DNA of 64,000 nucleotides from Corallococcus sp. NCRR (GCF_026965535.1 NZ_CP114039.1:806001-870000); one strand, 5' to 3'. Shown: positions 52,935-62,538, numbered from the stretch's first letter. A program made the numbers and translations. The notes: generated from the letters alone by a model not told the origin.

Positions 52935-55412
52935 CTAGGCCGGATCCGCCAGCTCGGGAGAGGTGAGGATGCGCCAGACCTCGGAGGCTTCGCGTGAGCG
53001 GCCGGAGGCGCGCAGGTCCTCCGCGAGGTGTTCTCCCGCGGCGGGTGGCTCCGGCCGTTCGCGAGCAAGCGTCACGAGCCTCGTGACGCCGCCGTGGCCG
53101 AAGCGAAGCTCGGAGTGGAAGAGCAGCGCCAGCGCGCGGGCCGAGGCGAAGAGTCCACCGGGTGCGTCCACGGCGGTCTCCGCCTGCGCGCAGGAGTCGA
53201 GCATGGGGCGGAGCACGTGCGTGACGAGCGTCTCGAGCTGCGCCCGTTGAGCGCCGCGCTCCCGGCCGGCCCGGGCGAGCGCCGCGATCAGCCGTGGGTC
53301 TTCAGCGAACTGGGCCGTGGCATCGAATCCCAGCCGTCCGAGGCACGCGTCGAATGCCTCGGGTTCATGCTGCTTCCAGTGAGCGAGCGCGGCGATGAGC
53401 GTAGGCCCTGACAAAGGCCAGGCGCCCCATCGGGGCGCTCCGCCGGACGGGGGCTCGGAGGTGACGGAGTCGAACGGGTGCCCGAACCAGGCGAGGACGA
53501 ACTCGAGGGCGCGGGACTGGGGCTCCGTGAGGCCTGACCCCATGAGCGCCTCACGCGAAGGCGCACACGGGCCACGCACCGCGACGGTGCCGCGATGGAT
53601 GGGCCTGCCGCCCTCGCTGCCCAGGACGACTCGCGCGCCATCCGGGAAGGTGACCACGGGCCCCTGGAGCCGGAGCTCCTCACGGGCCGCGCGGAAGGGA
53701 GAGTCCTGCACGTCCGCCGCGCGGAACTGGGACTCGGTGAAGAAGTCGGTTCCGGCTCGGAGGTGGACGTCCTCCTCCAGGGATACGCGGCCCCGTGCCG
53801 GCCCGGACTCCCTGAAGGGGTCCGCACCGGAGCGCGCGTGAGGGTTTGCCTCACGGGCCGAACGACCCGAGGCCACCGCTGGCGTCGCGAACGGATCCGC
53901 GCCACCGTCAGAGTGGCGGTTCTTCTCACGAACCGAACGGGTGGAGGCCATCTCTGGCTCCCTGAATGGATCCGAACCCGAGCGAGCGTAGCGGCCTGCA
54001 TCCTGGGCCGAACGAGCAGCCGCCGCCTCCAGCGCGAACGGGTCCGCATCACTGTTCGAATGGCGGCTCGCCTCACGCCCAGAACGAGCAACATCCTCCC
54101 TTGACGCAGTGAACGGATCCGCCTCGGAGTTCGAATGGCGCCTCATCTCACGCTCCGAACGAACAGCATCTGTCCCAGATGCGAGCAGGTCCGCAGCAGC
54201 GCCCGAATGGCGTCTCCCCTCACGATGCGAATGAGCAGCAGCCGCTTCCGACGCTGGCGGTTCCGCGGCACTGCTCGAATGACGCCTCGCCTCACGCTCT
54301 AAACGAGCACCCGCGGCCTTTGACGCGAACAGATCCGCAGCAGCGCCCGAATGGCGTCTCCCCTCACGATGCGAATGAGGAGCAACCGTTTCCGACACTG
54401 GCGATTCCGCGGCGCTGCTCGAATGGCGCCTCTCCTCTCGCTGCGAGCGAGCAGAAGCCGCAACTGGCGGCGCGAACGGATCCGCGTCGGCGCTCAAGTG
54501 GCGATTTTCATCATGGGCCGGGCGTCCCGATGCCCTCGACATACGGGATGCCCGTTCGCTGAATGGCTCCGACTCAAGGCGACGCTCCTCGCGCGCCGAG
54601 CGAGCGGAATCGACGCGGGGCTGCTGCTCGCCGAATGGAGTCGCTTCGTGCCGGCGCTCCTCACGGGGTGCGCGGGGAGAAGCAGTGGGGCTGTCTTGCG
54701 TCATCCGGGGTCGGGGCGCGGACTCCGCGAGCGAGCCGCGGCTGGGATGCGGAGGGCGCATGCCATCACGGGCCCGACGGGAGGAATCGGAGGGGCCGTC
54801 CTGCATCTCCCTGGAGCGGGACGAAGGCTCATCGCGCGAACCTCGGCCGGGACGTAGAGGGTGCAGGCCCTCACCGGAGGAACGAGACGAAGCAGCGGTT
54901 TCCCCCTGTGTCATCCGGCTTCGAGGCGCGGACTCAGCGGGTGAGCTGGAACCCGCTCGTGGAGGATGCATGCCGTCACGTGCGGCACCAGGGGCATTGG
55001 AAGCAGAAGCAGTACGGGACCTCGCCTCCGAGAACGGCGCACGGTCAGGACGCACAGGGCGCCCCTCTCCCCGGGTCTCGCGAGAGGAGGCATGACGGCT
55101 GGGTCTTGGCTCAGCGAACGGGTCGGAGGCCGGACGAGGAGGACGCAGCGGCAAACCCGCTGTCTCCGGTGCTTCGCCTTCCCGCGTAGAGGAAGGAGGC
55201 CTGGAGCCACGCCGCTCCCGGGCCGCGCGGGAGGAGTCAGCGGGCCCGCCCTGCGTCATCCGGCCGCCTGTGCCGGAGTCATCGAGCGGATCCTCCTGTG
55301 AGAAGGGATCATCCCGTTCGAGGTCGGAGACCCAGCGGTCCAGGAGCGACATCACGCCTTGGGAGGCAACGGGCGCACTGTTCCGCTTCCGCCCCGATTC
55401 ATCACCAGCCAC
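52935..55412 (-). CDS. low-complexity repeat protein with C-terminal folded domain (825 aa)
   Basis: Not recognised. Residues 1-50 include a short structured start (MSLLDRWVSDLERDDPFSQE). Residues about 140-245 hold Ser/Arg/Pro-rich repeats of about 35 residues (SRMTQGETAASSR, MRPPHPSRGSLAESAPR). Residues about 250-570 hold about 13 units of 25 residues on the theme REERRHSSSAADPFA. The last 240 residues look like an ordered alpha-rich domain (VVTFPDGARVVLGSEGGRPI, SRALEFVLAWFGHPFDSV, RSREASEVWRILTSP). No signal peptide. The middle is predicted to be disordered and rich in Ser, Arg and His, which could suit a phosphorylation or scaffold role. Tightly followed by the LuxR-type regulator gene. 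Confidence 0.72.
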   Translation of the reverse strand: MAGDESGRKRNSAPVASQGVMSLLDRWVSDLERDDPFSQEDPLDDSGTGGRMTQGGPADSSRAARERRGSRPPSSTREGEAPETAGLPLRPPRPASDPFAEPRPSRHASSRETRGEGRPVRPDRAPFSEARSRTASASNAPGAARDGMHPPRAGSSSPAESAPRSRMTQGETAASSRSSGEGLHPLRPGRGSRDEPSSRSREMQDGPSDSSRRARDGMRPPHPSRGSLAESAPRPRMTQDSPTASPRAPREERRHEATPFGEQQPRVDSARSAREERRLESEPFSERASRMSRASGRPAHDENRHLSADADPFAPPVAASARSQREERRHSSSAAESPVSETVAPHSHREGRRHSGAAADLFASKAAGARLEREARRHSSSAAEPPASEAAAAHSHREGRRHSGAAADLLASGTDAVRSEREMRRHSNSEADPFTASREDVARSGREASRHSNSDADPFALEAAAARSAQDAGRYARSGSDPFREPEMASTRSVREKNRHSDGGADPFATPAVASGRSAREANPHARSGADPFRESGPARGRVSLEEDVHLRAGTDFFTESQFRAADVQDSPFRAAREELRLQGPVVTFPDGARVVLGSEGGRPIHRGTVAVRGPCAPSREALMGSGLTEPQSRALEFVLAWFGHPFDSVTSEPPSGGAPRWGAWPLSGPTLIAALAHWKQHEPEAFDACLGRLGFDATAQFAEDPRLIAALARAGRERGAQRAQLETLVTHVLRPMLDSCAQAETAVDAPGGLFASARALALLFHSELRFGHGGVTRLVTLARERPEPPAAGEHLAEDLRASGRSREASEVWRILTSPELADPA
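53703..54665 (-). repeat. 75-bp tandem repeats coding the RRHS-DPF units
   Basis: About 13 imperfect 75-bp units (one or two of 72 bp) encode the 25-residue repeats of the 825-residue protein. The conserved DNA core includes CGAATGGCG (plus strand) and GAACGGATCCGC, recurring every unit. The best-preserved units are in the middle; the outer ones are diverged. Confidence 0.7.
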
Positions 55413-55599
55413 GGCAACCTCCCCTGCGAACCAGCCTGCCCACGCACAGTAGGAATCACCCTTGCGCAGGGAAGTTCGACCCGGAGCCGGGTTCCACGGT
55501 TGAGTTCAGGATGGAGGCACCACGGCGGACCGCCAGGACGACAGTGCCCTCATCCCGGAAGGCTGTGCTCACGCCAGGTCGCCTGCTCTCGACGCGTGC

Positions 55600-57294
55600 T
55601 CAGAACAGGCGCGAGTACGTGGACGGAGCCCCGGGCCGTGGCGTCCAGCGCTTCGCATCACGGGGCAGCCACAGGAGCTGGAAGGCTTCGGCGCGCCCTT
55701 CATAGCGAAGGGTGTGCTCGCCCCGGGACAGCGTGAACTCAGGCGTGGTGATGCGCTCGCCATCGATGAACAGCGCACCGGCGTCGAGCGTGCTCGCGGG
55801 CTGGACGAAGTACCGGTCGGCGCGCACCGCGAGGAAGTGATCCTCCAGGGCGCCGGAGCCCGAGGGCACGCGGTAGCGCTGTCCCCACAGGAACAGGTCA
55901 CCGTCGTAGGGCTGGTAGTGCGCGTCGAGGAAGCGGCGCAGCGCCGGAGGAAGACCGGAGGTACGCAGGTCATCCACCCGCAGCACACAGCCCTGCTCCA
56001 CGAGCGCCCGGGGCATCTCGTCGGACAGCAGACCCACGAGCGAGCCGCGCAGATACGCGTCCGTGTAGAAGTAGAAGTGAGAGTGAGGGCGGCTCACATA
56101 GCCCCCCGAGTTGTCGTAGACGACATCCTCCGGTCCCGTGAGCGCGGCGATGCGAGCAAGCACCTCGCGCTGCCGGGCATTGCCGCCGCCGTCCAGCAAG
56201 GCCTCCACCCGCGCGGCCTGGACAACGAACAGGCCGCCCAGCCCGGCAAGCCCCAAGGTCCGCGCAGCGGGGGTGCGCAATCCAGAGAGCACGATGAGGA
56301 GGCCGCGAGCGGCGAGGGGCGCGAGCACGCCCAGAAAGGGCAACAGGCTGTACGGGAACGGAGCGCGCTGGAGCGCATAGGCGCCGAAGGTCGCGGGCAC
56401 GGCCACGACCAGGAGCAGGTCGGGGGTGCGAGGGTGCTTCCGCAAGCGAAGGAACGTGGCGACGAGCCCGACGGTAGCGAGGAGGAAGAACGCGGGTTGT
56501 GCTCCCATCGCCGGCACTAGGTATTCGCGCCAGGAGAAACCCGGATAGTGGCGCTGGTGTTCGGAAGCCCAGACGAAGCACCACCGCCACCATGCGCCCC
56601 ACGAGTCCGTCACCGTGAGGTAGGCGGCCACCGAGCCCGTCGCAACGGCGATGCCCATGAAGAAGGCGCGAGGCGCGGCGATGAGCGAGGGAGAAGCGTT
56701 CCTACGCGGCAGGAGGTCCACCAGGAGCACCGCGGCCACGAGTCCGCCAAAGAAGAGCGCTTTCTGGGAGCCCCACACGGAGGCAACGAGCAAAGCACCT
56801 GAGAGGAACGATGAACGGACGGAGCCGGGCTGCACGGACAGCGCAGCGAGTGCGCCCAGGAAGAGCGCGGCGGTGAGCGCATCCGGGCGCACCTCGGTGG
56901 CGAAGTGCAGGAAGCCAGGGGTGCAGAGCAGCAGCACTGGCGCCAGGAGCGCGGCGATGCGTCCTTCGCGCCGGTTGAGGAAGAACACGGAGACACACGT
57001 CCCCGCGAGCGGCACGAGCATCGCGGCCCGGAGCGCGAGCACGTTGCGCGGATCATCTCCCAGCAGCCGGAACAGAGGCGCCAGCAGTTGGTACACGAGA
57101 GGGAAGTGGACCTCGAAGAAGTCGCGGTAGGGCACCTGCCCGTGGGCCATGAGCCACGCGGCATGGGCGTACTGGAATTCGTCGATGCTGAATGCCTTGT
57201 GCAGTGCGAGGCGCGAGGCCTGGAGCGCGAGCACGCCCAGGACGACACCCAGCCCCCACCGCAAGGCCCGGGGCTCCGTCATCGGCGCCGTCAT
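55600..57294 (-). CDS. glycosyltransferase family 39-type membrane protein
   Basis: A 564-residue polytopic membrane glycosyltransferase of the PMT/ArnT (GT-C) type, which uses a lipid-linked sugar donor. The hallmark acidic pair is Asp38-Glu39 in AFSIDEFQYAHAAW, followed by GQVPYRDFFEVHFPLVYQ (residues 53-70), as in many bacterial family-39-like proteins. About ten hydrophobic helices run to residue 380 or so, and a soluble C-terminal domain of about 180 residues follows (VYDNSGGYVSRPHSHFYFY). No ribosome-binding site is obvious for the ATG at 57294, and the ATG at 57282 is an alternative. The upstream gap holds the eight-copy hairpin array. Confidence 0.85.
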   Translation of the reverse strand: MTAPMTEPRALRWGLGVVLGVLALQASRLALHKAFSIDEFQYAHAAWLMAHGQVPYRDFFEVHFPLVYQLLAPLFRLLGDDPRNVLALRAAMLVPLAGTCVSVFFLNRREGRIAALLAPVLLLCTPGFLHFATEVRPDALTAALFLGALAALSVQPGSVRSSFLSGALLVASVWGSQKALFFGGLVAAVLLVDLLPRRNASPSLIAAPRAFFMGIAVATGSVAAYLTVTDSWGAWWRWCFVWASEHQRHYPGFSWREYLVPAMGAQPAFFLLATVGLVATFLRLRKHPRTPDLLLVVAVPATFGAYALQRAPFPYSLLPFLGVLAPLAARGLLIVLSGLRTPAARTLGLAGLGGLFVVQAARVEALLDGGGNARQREVLARIAALTGPEDVVYDNSGGYVSRPHSHFYFYTDAYLRGSLVGLLSDEMPRALVEQGCVLRVDDLRTSGLPPALRRFLDAHYQPYDGDLFLWGQRYRVPSGSGALEDHFLAVRADRYFVQPASTLDAGALFIDGERITTPEFTLSRGEHTLRYEGRAEAFQLLWLPRDAKRWTPRPGAPSTYSRLF

Positions 57295-57355
57295 ACCGCG
57301 AAAGCAAGCCCGGCATCAGGCGCAGGAAGGGGCACGGTCCGCCCCGAGTGGTCCC

Positions 57356-57879
57356 AAACCTGTCCGACTGTCGGACAAGTTCCCGCAGCCCAAGCCCAGG
57401 TGGACCAGTGGCCCCCGAACCGGGGCCCCAAAACTTGTCCGACTGTCGGACAAGTTCTCGCAGCCCAGGTGGACCAGTGGCCCCCGAGCCGGAGCCTCCA
57501 AACCTGTCCGACTGTCGGACAAGTTCCCGCAGCCCAGGTGGACCAGCAGCCCTGGCGCCGAGTTCCTCCCAACCGGTCCGACTGTTGGACAGGTTCTCCG
57601 CTGCCCGGGTGGACCAGCAGCCAACCCGAGCCGGGGCCTCCAAACCTGTCCGACTGTCGGACAAGTTCCCGCAGGCCAGGTGGACCAATGCTCCCCAAGC
57701 CGAGGTCCTCCCAACCGGTCCGACTGTCGAACAGGTTTTCCGCTGCCCGGGTGGGCCAGCATCCGACCCGAGCCGGGGCCTCCAAACGTGTCCGACTGTC
57801 GGACAAGTTCCCGCAGCCCAGGTGGACCAGCAGCCCTGGAGCCGAGGTCCTTCAAACGGGTGCGACTGTCGGACAGGTT
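57356..57879. repeat. array of eight 26-bp hairpins, period about 70 bp, higher-order period 142 bp
   Basis: Eight copies of a 26-bp element whose core is TGTCCGACTGTCGGACA (arms of 11-12 bp, CTG loop) start at 57356, 57431, 57500, 57570, 57642, 57712, 57784 and 57854. Two spacer types alternate from the third copy on: the A type ends AAGTTCCCGCAGCCCAGGTGG and the B type ends AGGTTCTCCGCTGCCCGGGTGG. Equivalent copies are exactly 142 bp apart (57500-57642-57784 and 57570-57712-57854), so a dimer has been amplified. The array fills the gap between the VWA gene (ending 57991) and the glycosyltransferase start. It is stop-free in several frames, but the unit lengths are not multiples of three. 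Confidence 0.9.
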
Positions 57880-57990
57880 CGTGAGGCTCGCTTGCTGCCG
57901 GGCAGCCCCAGCGGGGTTCTCTCTCGTGGATAGCGTGGCCCTCAGAGGACCTCTGGCGCCGTGCGCGTGCTCGCGCCCGCGCACGTCGGC

Positions 57991-60726
57991 TCAGCGCCCT
58001 GTACGACGCCGTGCCCTTGCCCGCGCGGCCTCCAGTGCGGAGTCCACACCCGCGGGCTTCGGAGGCTCCGGCTTCTGCTCGGCGGGTTCGCCCTGAACAG
58101 GCCGGGGCGCCGCGGAGGGCTTCACGTCCGTGCGCGGCGCTCCCGTGGGCTCACGTGCGCTGACTTCCTTCACGGGCTTTTCCCGCGCCGCCCGCACCCG
58201 CGGCGCGGAGAGGAACCTGCGCACCGCGACCTCCGCCAACATCGCCGCCAGCGCGACCGCGACCAGCCAGGGCGCCAACGCCACGCGGCCCTCCGACTCC
58301 GGCGCCTCCGCGAACAGGCCCGTCATCGACAGCCGCTCCTGCCCTCCGCCCACCGCCGCCAGCGCTCGCAGGAGCTTGAGACCCTCCTTCGCGCTGCCCG
58401 GCTCGAACTCCGGCGCGTATGGCAGCGCCACCGGTGGCGCCCTCAACACGCGTCCACCCCACTTCACCACCGGATGCCAGGTGCCGCTGCCCGTCAGCGG
58501 GTACTCGACCACCAACCTGTCCTCGTCCTCCCAGTGCAGCGGCTTCTCCACTCCCGAGCGCCCGTCGCCCGTCAGCAACACCGCCGTGGGCAACGCGCCC
58601 GGCATCGGCTCGCCCGGCGGCAGGTCCAACGTCACGCGCAGCAGGTTGCCCTGGCGCTCCGAACGCACCACCGCCTCCTCCTTCGGCGTCGGCCGCCCCA
58701 TCGACCAGCGCACCACCGACTCCAACGTCGCCCGCAGCGCGCCCCACTCGCGCAACTCACCCGTGTACCTGCCGTCCACCTCCGCCGTGAGCGCCACCGT
58801 GCGCCCCGCGCCATGCGGCCACAGCGCCAGCACCGGCGCGGCGTTCGTGTCCAACGTGCGCAGCGCCACGTTCGCCCGCGGCTTCAGGTAGGTGAGGTTG
58901 TAGCCGCCCACCTGCGGCAGGCCCGTCGTCGGCAGCGGCCCCAGCAGCGGCAGGTCCGGCGCGGCCTCCAGCGACGCGGGCTCGTCCACGAACGTGGCCC
59001 TCGCCACCGCGAGCGTCTCCTGGCTGAAGATGCGCGGCAGGCTCATGGCGTCCTCCGCGAAGTAGATGCGCCCGGCGCCCCGCCGGGCCACCTCGCGCAG
59101 CAGGTCCGCGTCCGGATCCGTGGGCTTGCCCAGGCCGATGACCGACACCGTCACGTTGGCCGCTCGCAGCGCCGCCAGCGTCTCCTGGTAGTCGCCCGGC
59201 TCCTCGGAGTCCGCCGCGTCGGAGAACAACACCACGTGCCGCGTGGGCTTTTCGCTGCGGAGGATCTCCTTGCTGCCCGCGCGCAGGGCCGTGCCCACGT
59301 AGATGCCGCCGCCTCCGCTGAAGCCTCGCGCCACCTGCTCGAACGGCAGGCCCTTGCTCACCGGACTCAACGGGAAGATTTCATGCGGCTCCGTGTCCAC
59401 CATGTGCACGGAGGCTTCGTCGTTCGCGTTGAGCAACGTGAGCGCCGCCGTGACGCCCTCCGCCGCCAGCTCCATCTTCGTGCGCCCGTCCGGCACCTGC
59501 ATGCCCATGGAGCAACTCGAATCCATGAGCACGCTCATCGCCACCGACGCGCGCCGCTGCTCCTCACGCATCTCCAGCGACACGGGCAGGAGCGGCTCCA
59601 GGGGCGAGCGCCGGTAGCCGCCCTCTCCGAAGCTCGACCGCCCTCCCGTCATCACCAGCCCGCCGCCCGCCTGGTCCACGTAGTCCGCCAGCGCGTTCAA
59701 CCCCGTCTCGCCCAGCGCGTTGGCGTCCACGTTCTCCAGCACCACCACGCCCACCCCGTCGAGCGCCTCCAGCGACAGGTGGAACGGCGCCCTCACCTCC
59801 AGCGCCATCCCCGTCGCCGCCAGCGCCTTCGCCAGTGTTCCCGAAGGCTGCGCGGTGAGCAGCATCACGCGCGGCGGCCCCTCCACGCGCAGCACGCCCA
59901 CGCCCACGTCGTTCTCCGGGACGCCGTCTCCGGGCACCTCCACCGTGAGCCGGTAATGCACCAGCCCCGGCTCCTCCAGCAGGTCGCGCAGGGGCAGCAG
60001 GTTGGGTCCGGGCTTGAAGTCGTACGCCCCCTTCACCAGCACCTTCCCGTCGCGCTCCAGACGCACGGTGCCGGTGACCGCCGAGGTCGCCTGCACCACG
60101 GCGGAGAACTGGAAGGGCTCGCGCACGGAGACCGTGGCGGGCACGTCCAACGACACCACGGCCACGTCCAGCGCGGGCTCCGGCCGGGACACCTGCCGGT
60201 AGTCCACCGCGATGCCCCGCGCCGCCAGCCGCCGCGTCGCGCCCCGCGCGTCCGCTCCCGTGGCCCGGCCGTCGGAGACCACCAGCACCCGGCCCGTGCG
60301 TTCGGGGGGAATGAGCGCGCCCGCCGCGTCCAGCGCGGCCGACAGGTCGGACGCCTCCGCGTCCACCGCCCGCGTGAAGCCACCGAACCGCCCGGACTCC
60401 GACAGCGGGGACTCCACCCGGGCCTCGCGGCCGAAGGTGATGACGCCCACGCGGTCTCCTGGCCGGCGCTGGGACTCCACCAGCGAGACGAGTTCCTGCG
60501 CCACGCGGTCCACGTCCAGCGGCATGGAGCGCGAACGATCCACCACCACGGCCACGTCGCTGCCCGCGTTCGCCAGCCGCAGCTCCGGCCCGGACAGCGC
60601 GCCCACTCCGAGCACCAGCAGCACCCACCGCAGCACCATGGGCGGACCGGGCCTCCGGCCGTAGCGCCACAGGAAGAGGCCCAGCGGCAACAGCAGCAAC
60701 CACGCCTGGGGAAGGGTGAAGGTCAT
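57991..60726 (-). CDS. double-VWA membrane protein of a Bat-like operon
   Basis: A 911-residue membrane protein with two von Willebrand A domains. The first MIDAS is at Asp63-x-Ser65-x-Ser67 (VVDRSRSMPLD); the second is at Asp402-x-Ser404-x-Ser406 (LMDSSCSMGMQ). Between them, at about residue 350, is a glutamine-amidotransferase-like segment (GGGLVMTGGRSSFGEGGY). Transmembrane helices lie at the N-terminus (LLLLPLGLFLW, VLRWVLLVLGVG) and near the C-terminus (LAPWLVAVALAAMLAEVAV), followed by a basic Pro-rich tail. It overlaps the BatA-like gene by 4 bases (ATGA). Such proteins act with a MoxR ATPase in cell-envelope or aerotolerance functions. Confidence 0.9.
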   Translation of the reverse strand: MTFTLPQAWLLLLPLGLFLWRYGRRPGPPMVLRWVLLVLGVGALSGPELRLANAGSDVAVVVDRSRSMPLDVDRVAQELVSLVESQRRPGDRVGVITFGREARVESPLSESGRFGGFTRAVDAEASDLSAALDAAGALIPPERTGRVLVVSDGRATGADARGATRRLAARGIAVDYRQVSRPEPALDVAVVSLDVPATVSVREPFQFSAVVQATSAVTGTVRLERDGKVLVKGAYDFKPGPNLLPLRDLLEEPGLVHYRLTVEVPGDGVPENDVGVGVLRVEGPPRVMLLTAQPSGTLAKALAATGMALEVRAPFHLSLEALDGVGVVVLENVDANALGETGLNALADYVDQAGGGLVMTGGRSSFGEGGYRRSPLEPLLPVSLEMREEQRRASVAMSVLMDSSCSMGMQVPDGRTKMELAAEGVTAALTLLNANDEASVHMVDTEPHEIFPLSPVSKGLPFEQVARGFSGGGGIYVGTALRAGSKEILRSEKPTRHVVLFSDAADSEEPGDYQETLAALRAANVTVSVIGLGKPTDPDADLLREVARRGAGRIYFAEDAMSLPRIFSQETLAVARATFVDEPASLEAAPDLPLLGPLPTTGLPQVGGYNLTYLKPRANVALRTLDTNAAPVLALWPHGAGRTVALTAEVDGRYTGELREWGALRATLESVVRWSMGRPTPKEEAVVRSERQGNLLRVTLDLPPGEPMPGALPTAVLLTGDGRSGVEKPLHWEDEDRLVVEYPLTGSGTWHPVVKWGGRVLRAPPVALPYAPEFEPGSAKEGLKLLRALAAVGGGQERLSMTGLFAEAPESEGRVALAPWLVAVALAAMLAEVAVRRFLSAPRVRAAREKPVKEVSAREPTGAPRTDVKPSAAPRPVQGEPAEQKPEPPKPAGVDSALEAARARARRRTGR

Positions 60727-62456
60727 GCCTTCCTCGTGACGTAGAAGTCCGCCAGCAGCGCGGCCAGCAACACCATCAGGGGCCAGTGCGCGCGCTCATG
60801 GCCGCTGTTCCCTTCCGAGTCCTCGCCCACGTCCTTCGCGGCCACGTCCACGCTGCCCCGGCCCCGCAGGTCCGACTCGCGAGCGTCCAGCGCCAGCACC
60901 TCCAGCGAGTCCACTTCACGGCCCTCGCGCTCCAGCACGTAGCGGCCGGGGCGGGTGGGCGCGGGCAGGCTCAGCGCGCCCGCGCCGAACACGGGCTTGC
61001 GGCCCGAAGGCCCCTTCAGCGCATAGCGTGCACCGGCCTCCGTCACCACGGAGAGCGCTTCGCCCAGGTTGAGCTGACGCCGGGGGAAGCCCTCGCGAAG
61101 CCGCCGTGCTTCGCGCACCACGTTGCCCAGCAGCACGGGCCAGGCGGTGGTCCGCTGGAGGTTGGAGCGCGCCAGGTCCACGTTGAGGTGCAGCCGCCCG
61201 CCCTCCTCTTCCGACACGAGCACGGCTTCGCCCGCGGTCATCAACGGACGGCCTGGAGGGTTCGCGCCCGCCGTCCACCGCACGCCCGAAAGCTGCACGT
61301 CGTCCATCAGCGTGCTGCCCTTCTCCGTGAAGAACGGCCCCACGAAGGTGCGCAGCGGTCCTTCCGCGCCCAGCGTCACGCGGGCCTCCGCGCGCGCGGG
61401 GCCCACGGACAGCACCGGCGCGCCGGGGATAGGAGGGCCGTGCGCCACATCGGGAGACACCGCCAGGAAGCGCTCCAGCGCCTGCTTCGACGCGGGCGAC
61501 AGGCCCTCCGTCAGCCCCACGGACACCGGCATCACGGGGGATGGTGGAAGGCGCACGTGTCCGTCCTCGGGCAGCGCGTCGTCCGGCAGGGACACCTCCA
61601 CGTCGCCAGCCTCGCGGAACATGAGGCGCACGGTCGCGGCGCCCTCTTCCGGCAATGAAATGCGCTCCGTGCGTTCGGTGCCTTCACGCGCGCCGGGGCC
61701 GGGAGCCGCGCGCACGCGGGCTTCAATCTCCGAAGGCCCCGCCCCGAAGCGAGCGACCCGCAGCGTCACCGTGGCCCGGCCACCTTCGTCACGCCGCTGC
61801 GCGGAGACCAGCGCCACATTGCCCTGGGAGTAGCCCAGCGCCGTCCAGCGCACGGAGGGCGGCACGGTCGTGTCCTCGGAGGGCGGCGCGTCGGTGAAGA
61901 AGTGCACGTGCTTGCCCGGGCCCGCCAGCTCCTGCGCCCACAGGAGAGAGGCCATGACGTCATGGTCCGGACCGCGCGCCTCGAAGGACTCCAGCGCGCC
62001 CAGGGCCCGCGACGCATCGGCTTCCGGTCCGGCGAGGACCAGGGGCGCCACGCCACTCGCGAGCACCGTGACGTGCGTCGCGCGTTCCGATTCCACACGC
62101 TTCGCGGCCTCCGTGCGGACGTGCTCCAGCACCGTCTTGCCATCCGGAGTCCGCGCGGACATGGACAGGCTGCCGTCCACGACGAGCACCAGGTGACGGC
62201 GCCGGGCGTTCTCTCCCAGCCGCACGTCCGCCAGGTACAGCGCGGCGGCCAGCACAGCGAGCGCCTCCAGCAGCAGTGACGCCTCACGCGTGAAGCGCTC
62301 CCACCGGGGCCCGCCCTCGGCGCGAGGACGCGGCGTGCGCCACAGGAACAGCGCGCTCACCACCACCGGCTTCTGCCGTCGGCGCAGGAAGTACGCCGCG
62401 ACCAGCGGCACCAGCGCGCCCAACGCCATCAGTCCCCAGGGAAACCCGAAGCTCAC
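60723..62456 (-). CDS. BatA-like membrane protein with VWA domain
   Basis: A 577-residue protein with the BatA N-terminal signature (SFGFPWGLMALGALVPLVAA, then YFLRRRQKPVVVSALFLWR), a second transmembrane helix and a VWA domain whose metal site is Asp94-Gly-Ser96-Leu-Ser98 (VVDGSLSMSA). A C-terminal hydrophobic helix (WPLMVLLAALLADFYV) ends it. The start is GTG at 62456: GGGAGG lies 6 bases upstream and the codon overlaps the stop of a 26-codon reading frame as GTGA. The frame beyond, to 62492, belongs to that leader frame. Second member of a Bat-like operon. Confidence 0.88.
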   Translation of the reverse strand: MSFGFPWGLMALGALVPLVAAYFLRRRQKPVVVSALFLWRTPRPRAEGGPRWERFTREASLLLEALAVLAAALYLADVRLGENARRRHLVLVVDGSLSMSARTPDGKTVLEHVRTEAAKRVESERATHVTVLASGVAPLVLAGPEADASRALGALESFEARGPDHDVMASLLWAQELAGPGKHVHFFTDAPPSEDTTVPPSVRWTALGYSQGNVALVSAQRRDEGGRATVTLRVARFGAGPSEIEARVRAAPGPGAREGTERTERISLPEEGAATVRLMFREAGDVEVSLPDDALPEDGHVRLPPSPVMPVSVGLTEGLSPASKQALERFLAVSPDVAHGPPIPGAPVLSVGPARAEARVTLGAEGPLRTFVGPFFTEKGSTLMDDVQLSGVRWTAGANPPGRPLMTAGEAVLVSEEEGGRLHLNVDLARSNLQRTTAWPVLLGNVVREARRLREGFPRRQLNLGEALSVVTEAGARYALKGPSGRKPVFGAGALSLPAPTRPGRYVLEREGREVDSLEVLALDARESDLRGRGSVDVAAKDVGEDSEGNSGHERAHWPLMVLLAALLADFYVTRKA

Positions 62457-62533
62457 GCCCCGCCTCCCACGACGTACCGCACGCGAGTGCACCCGTGACG
62501 GCGCACGTCGGTGCGAACCGCCTCGCGCTCCAT
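62453..62533 (-). CDS. possible 26-residue coupled peptide between DUF58 and BatA-like genes
   Basis: The gap of 82 bp contains an ATG 5 bases after the DUF58 stop, 26 codons, and a stop that overlaps the BatA-like GTG by GTGA. It would encode an Arg/Val-rich peptide ending in VVGGGA. The DUF58 protein also ends in GGGA, and an 18-bp stretch (GGGAGGCGGGGCGTGAGC) is repeated at 62451-62468 and 62537-62554. It may be a leader that couples translation rather than a functional peptide. Confidence 0.35.
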   Translation of the reverse strand: MEREAVRTDVRRHGCTRVRYVVGGGA

Positions 62534-62538
62534 GCTGC

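Noticed and set aside
57356-57879. CRISPR array
   Set aside because: The copies are hairpins and the sequences between them are similar to one another rather than unique, and no cas genes are nearby.
56905-58096. Coding genes spanning the hairpin array
   Set aside because: Several frames are open on both strands, but the units vary in length (69-75 bp) so frame is not kept, and the encoded text is just translated repeats.
57961-60744. Plus-strand frame over the double-VWA gene
   Set aside because: Shadow of the real minus-strand gene, which has MIDAS motifs and coupling overlaps.
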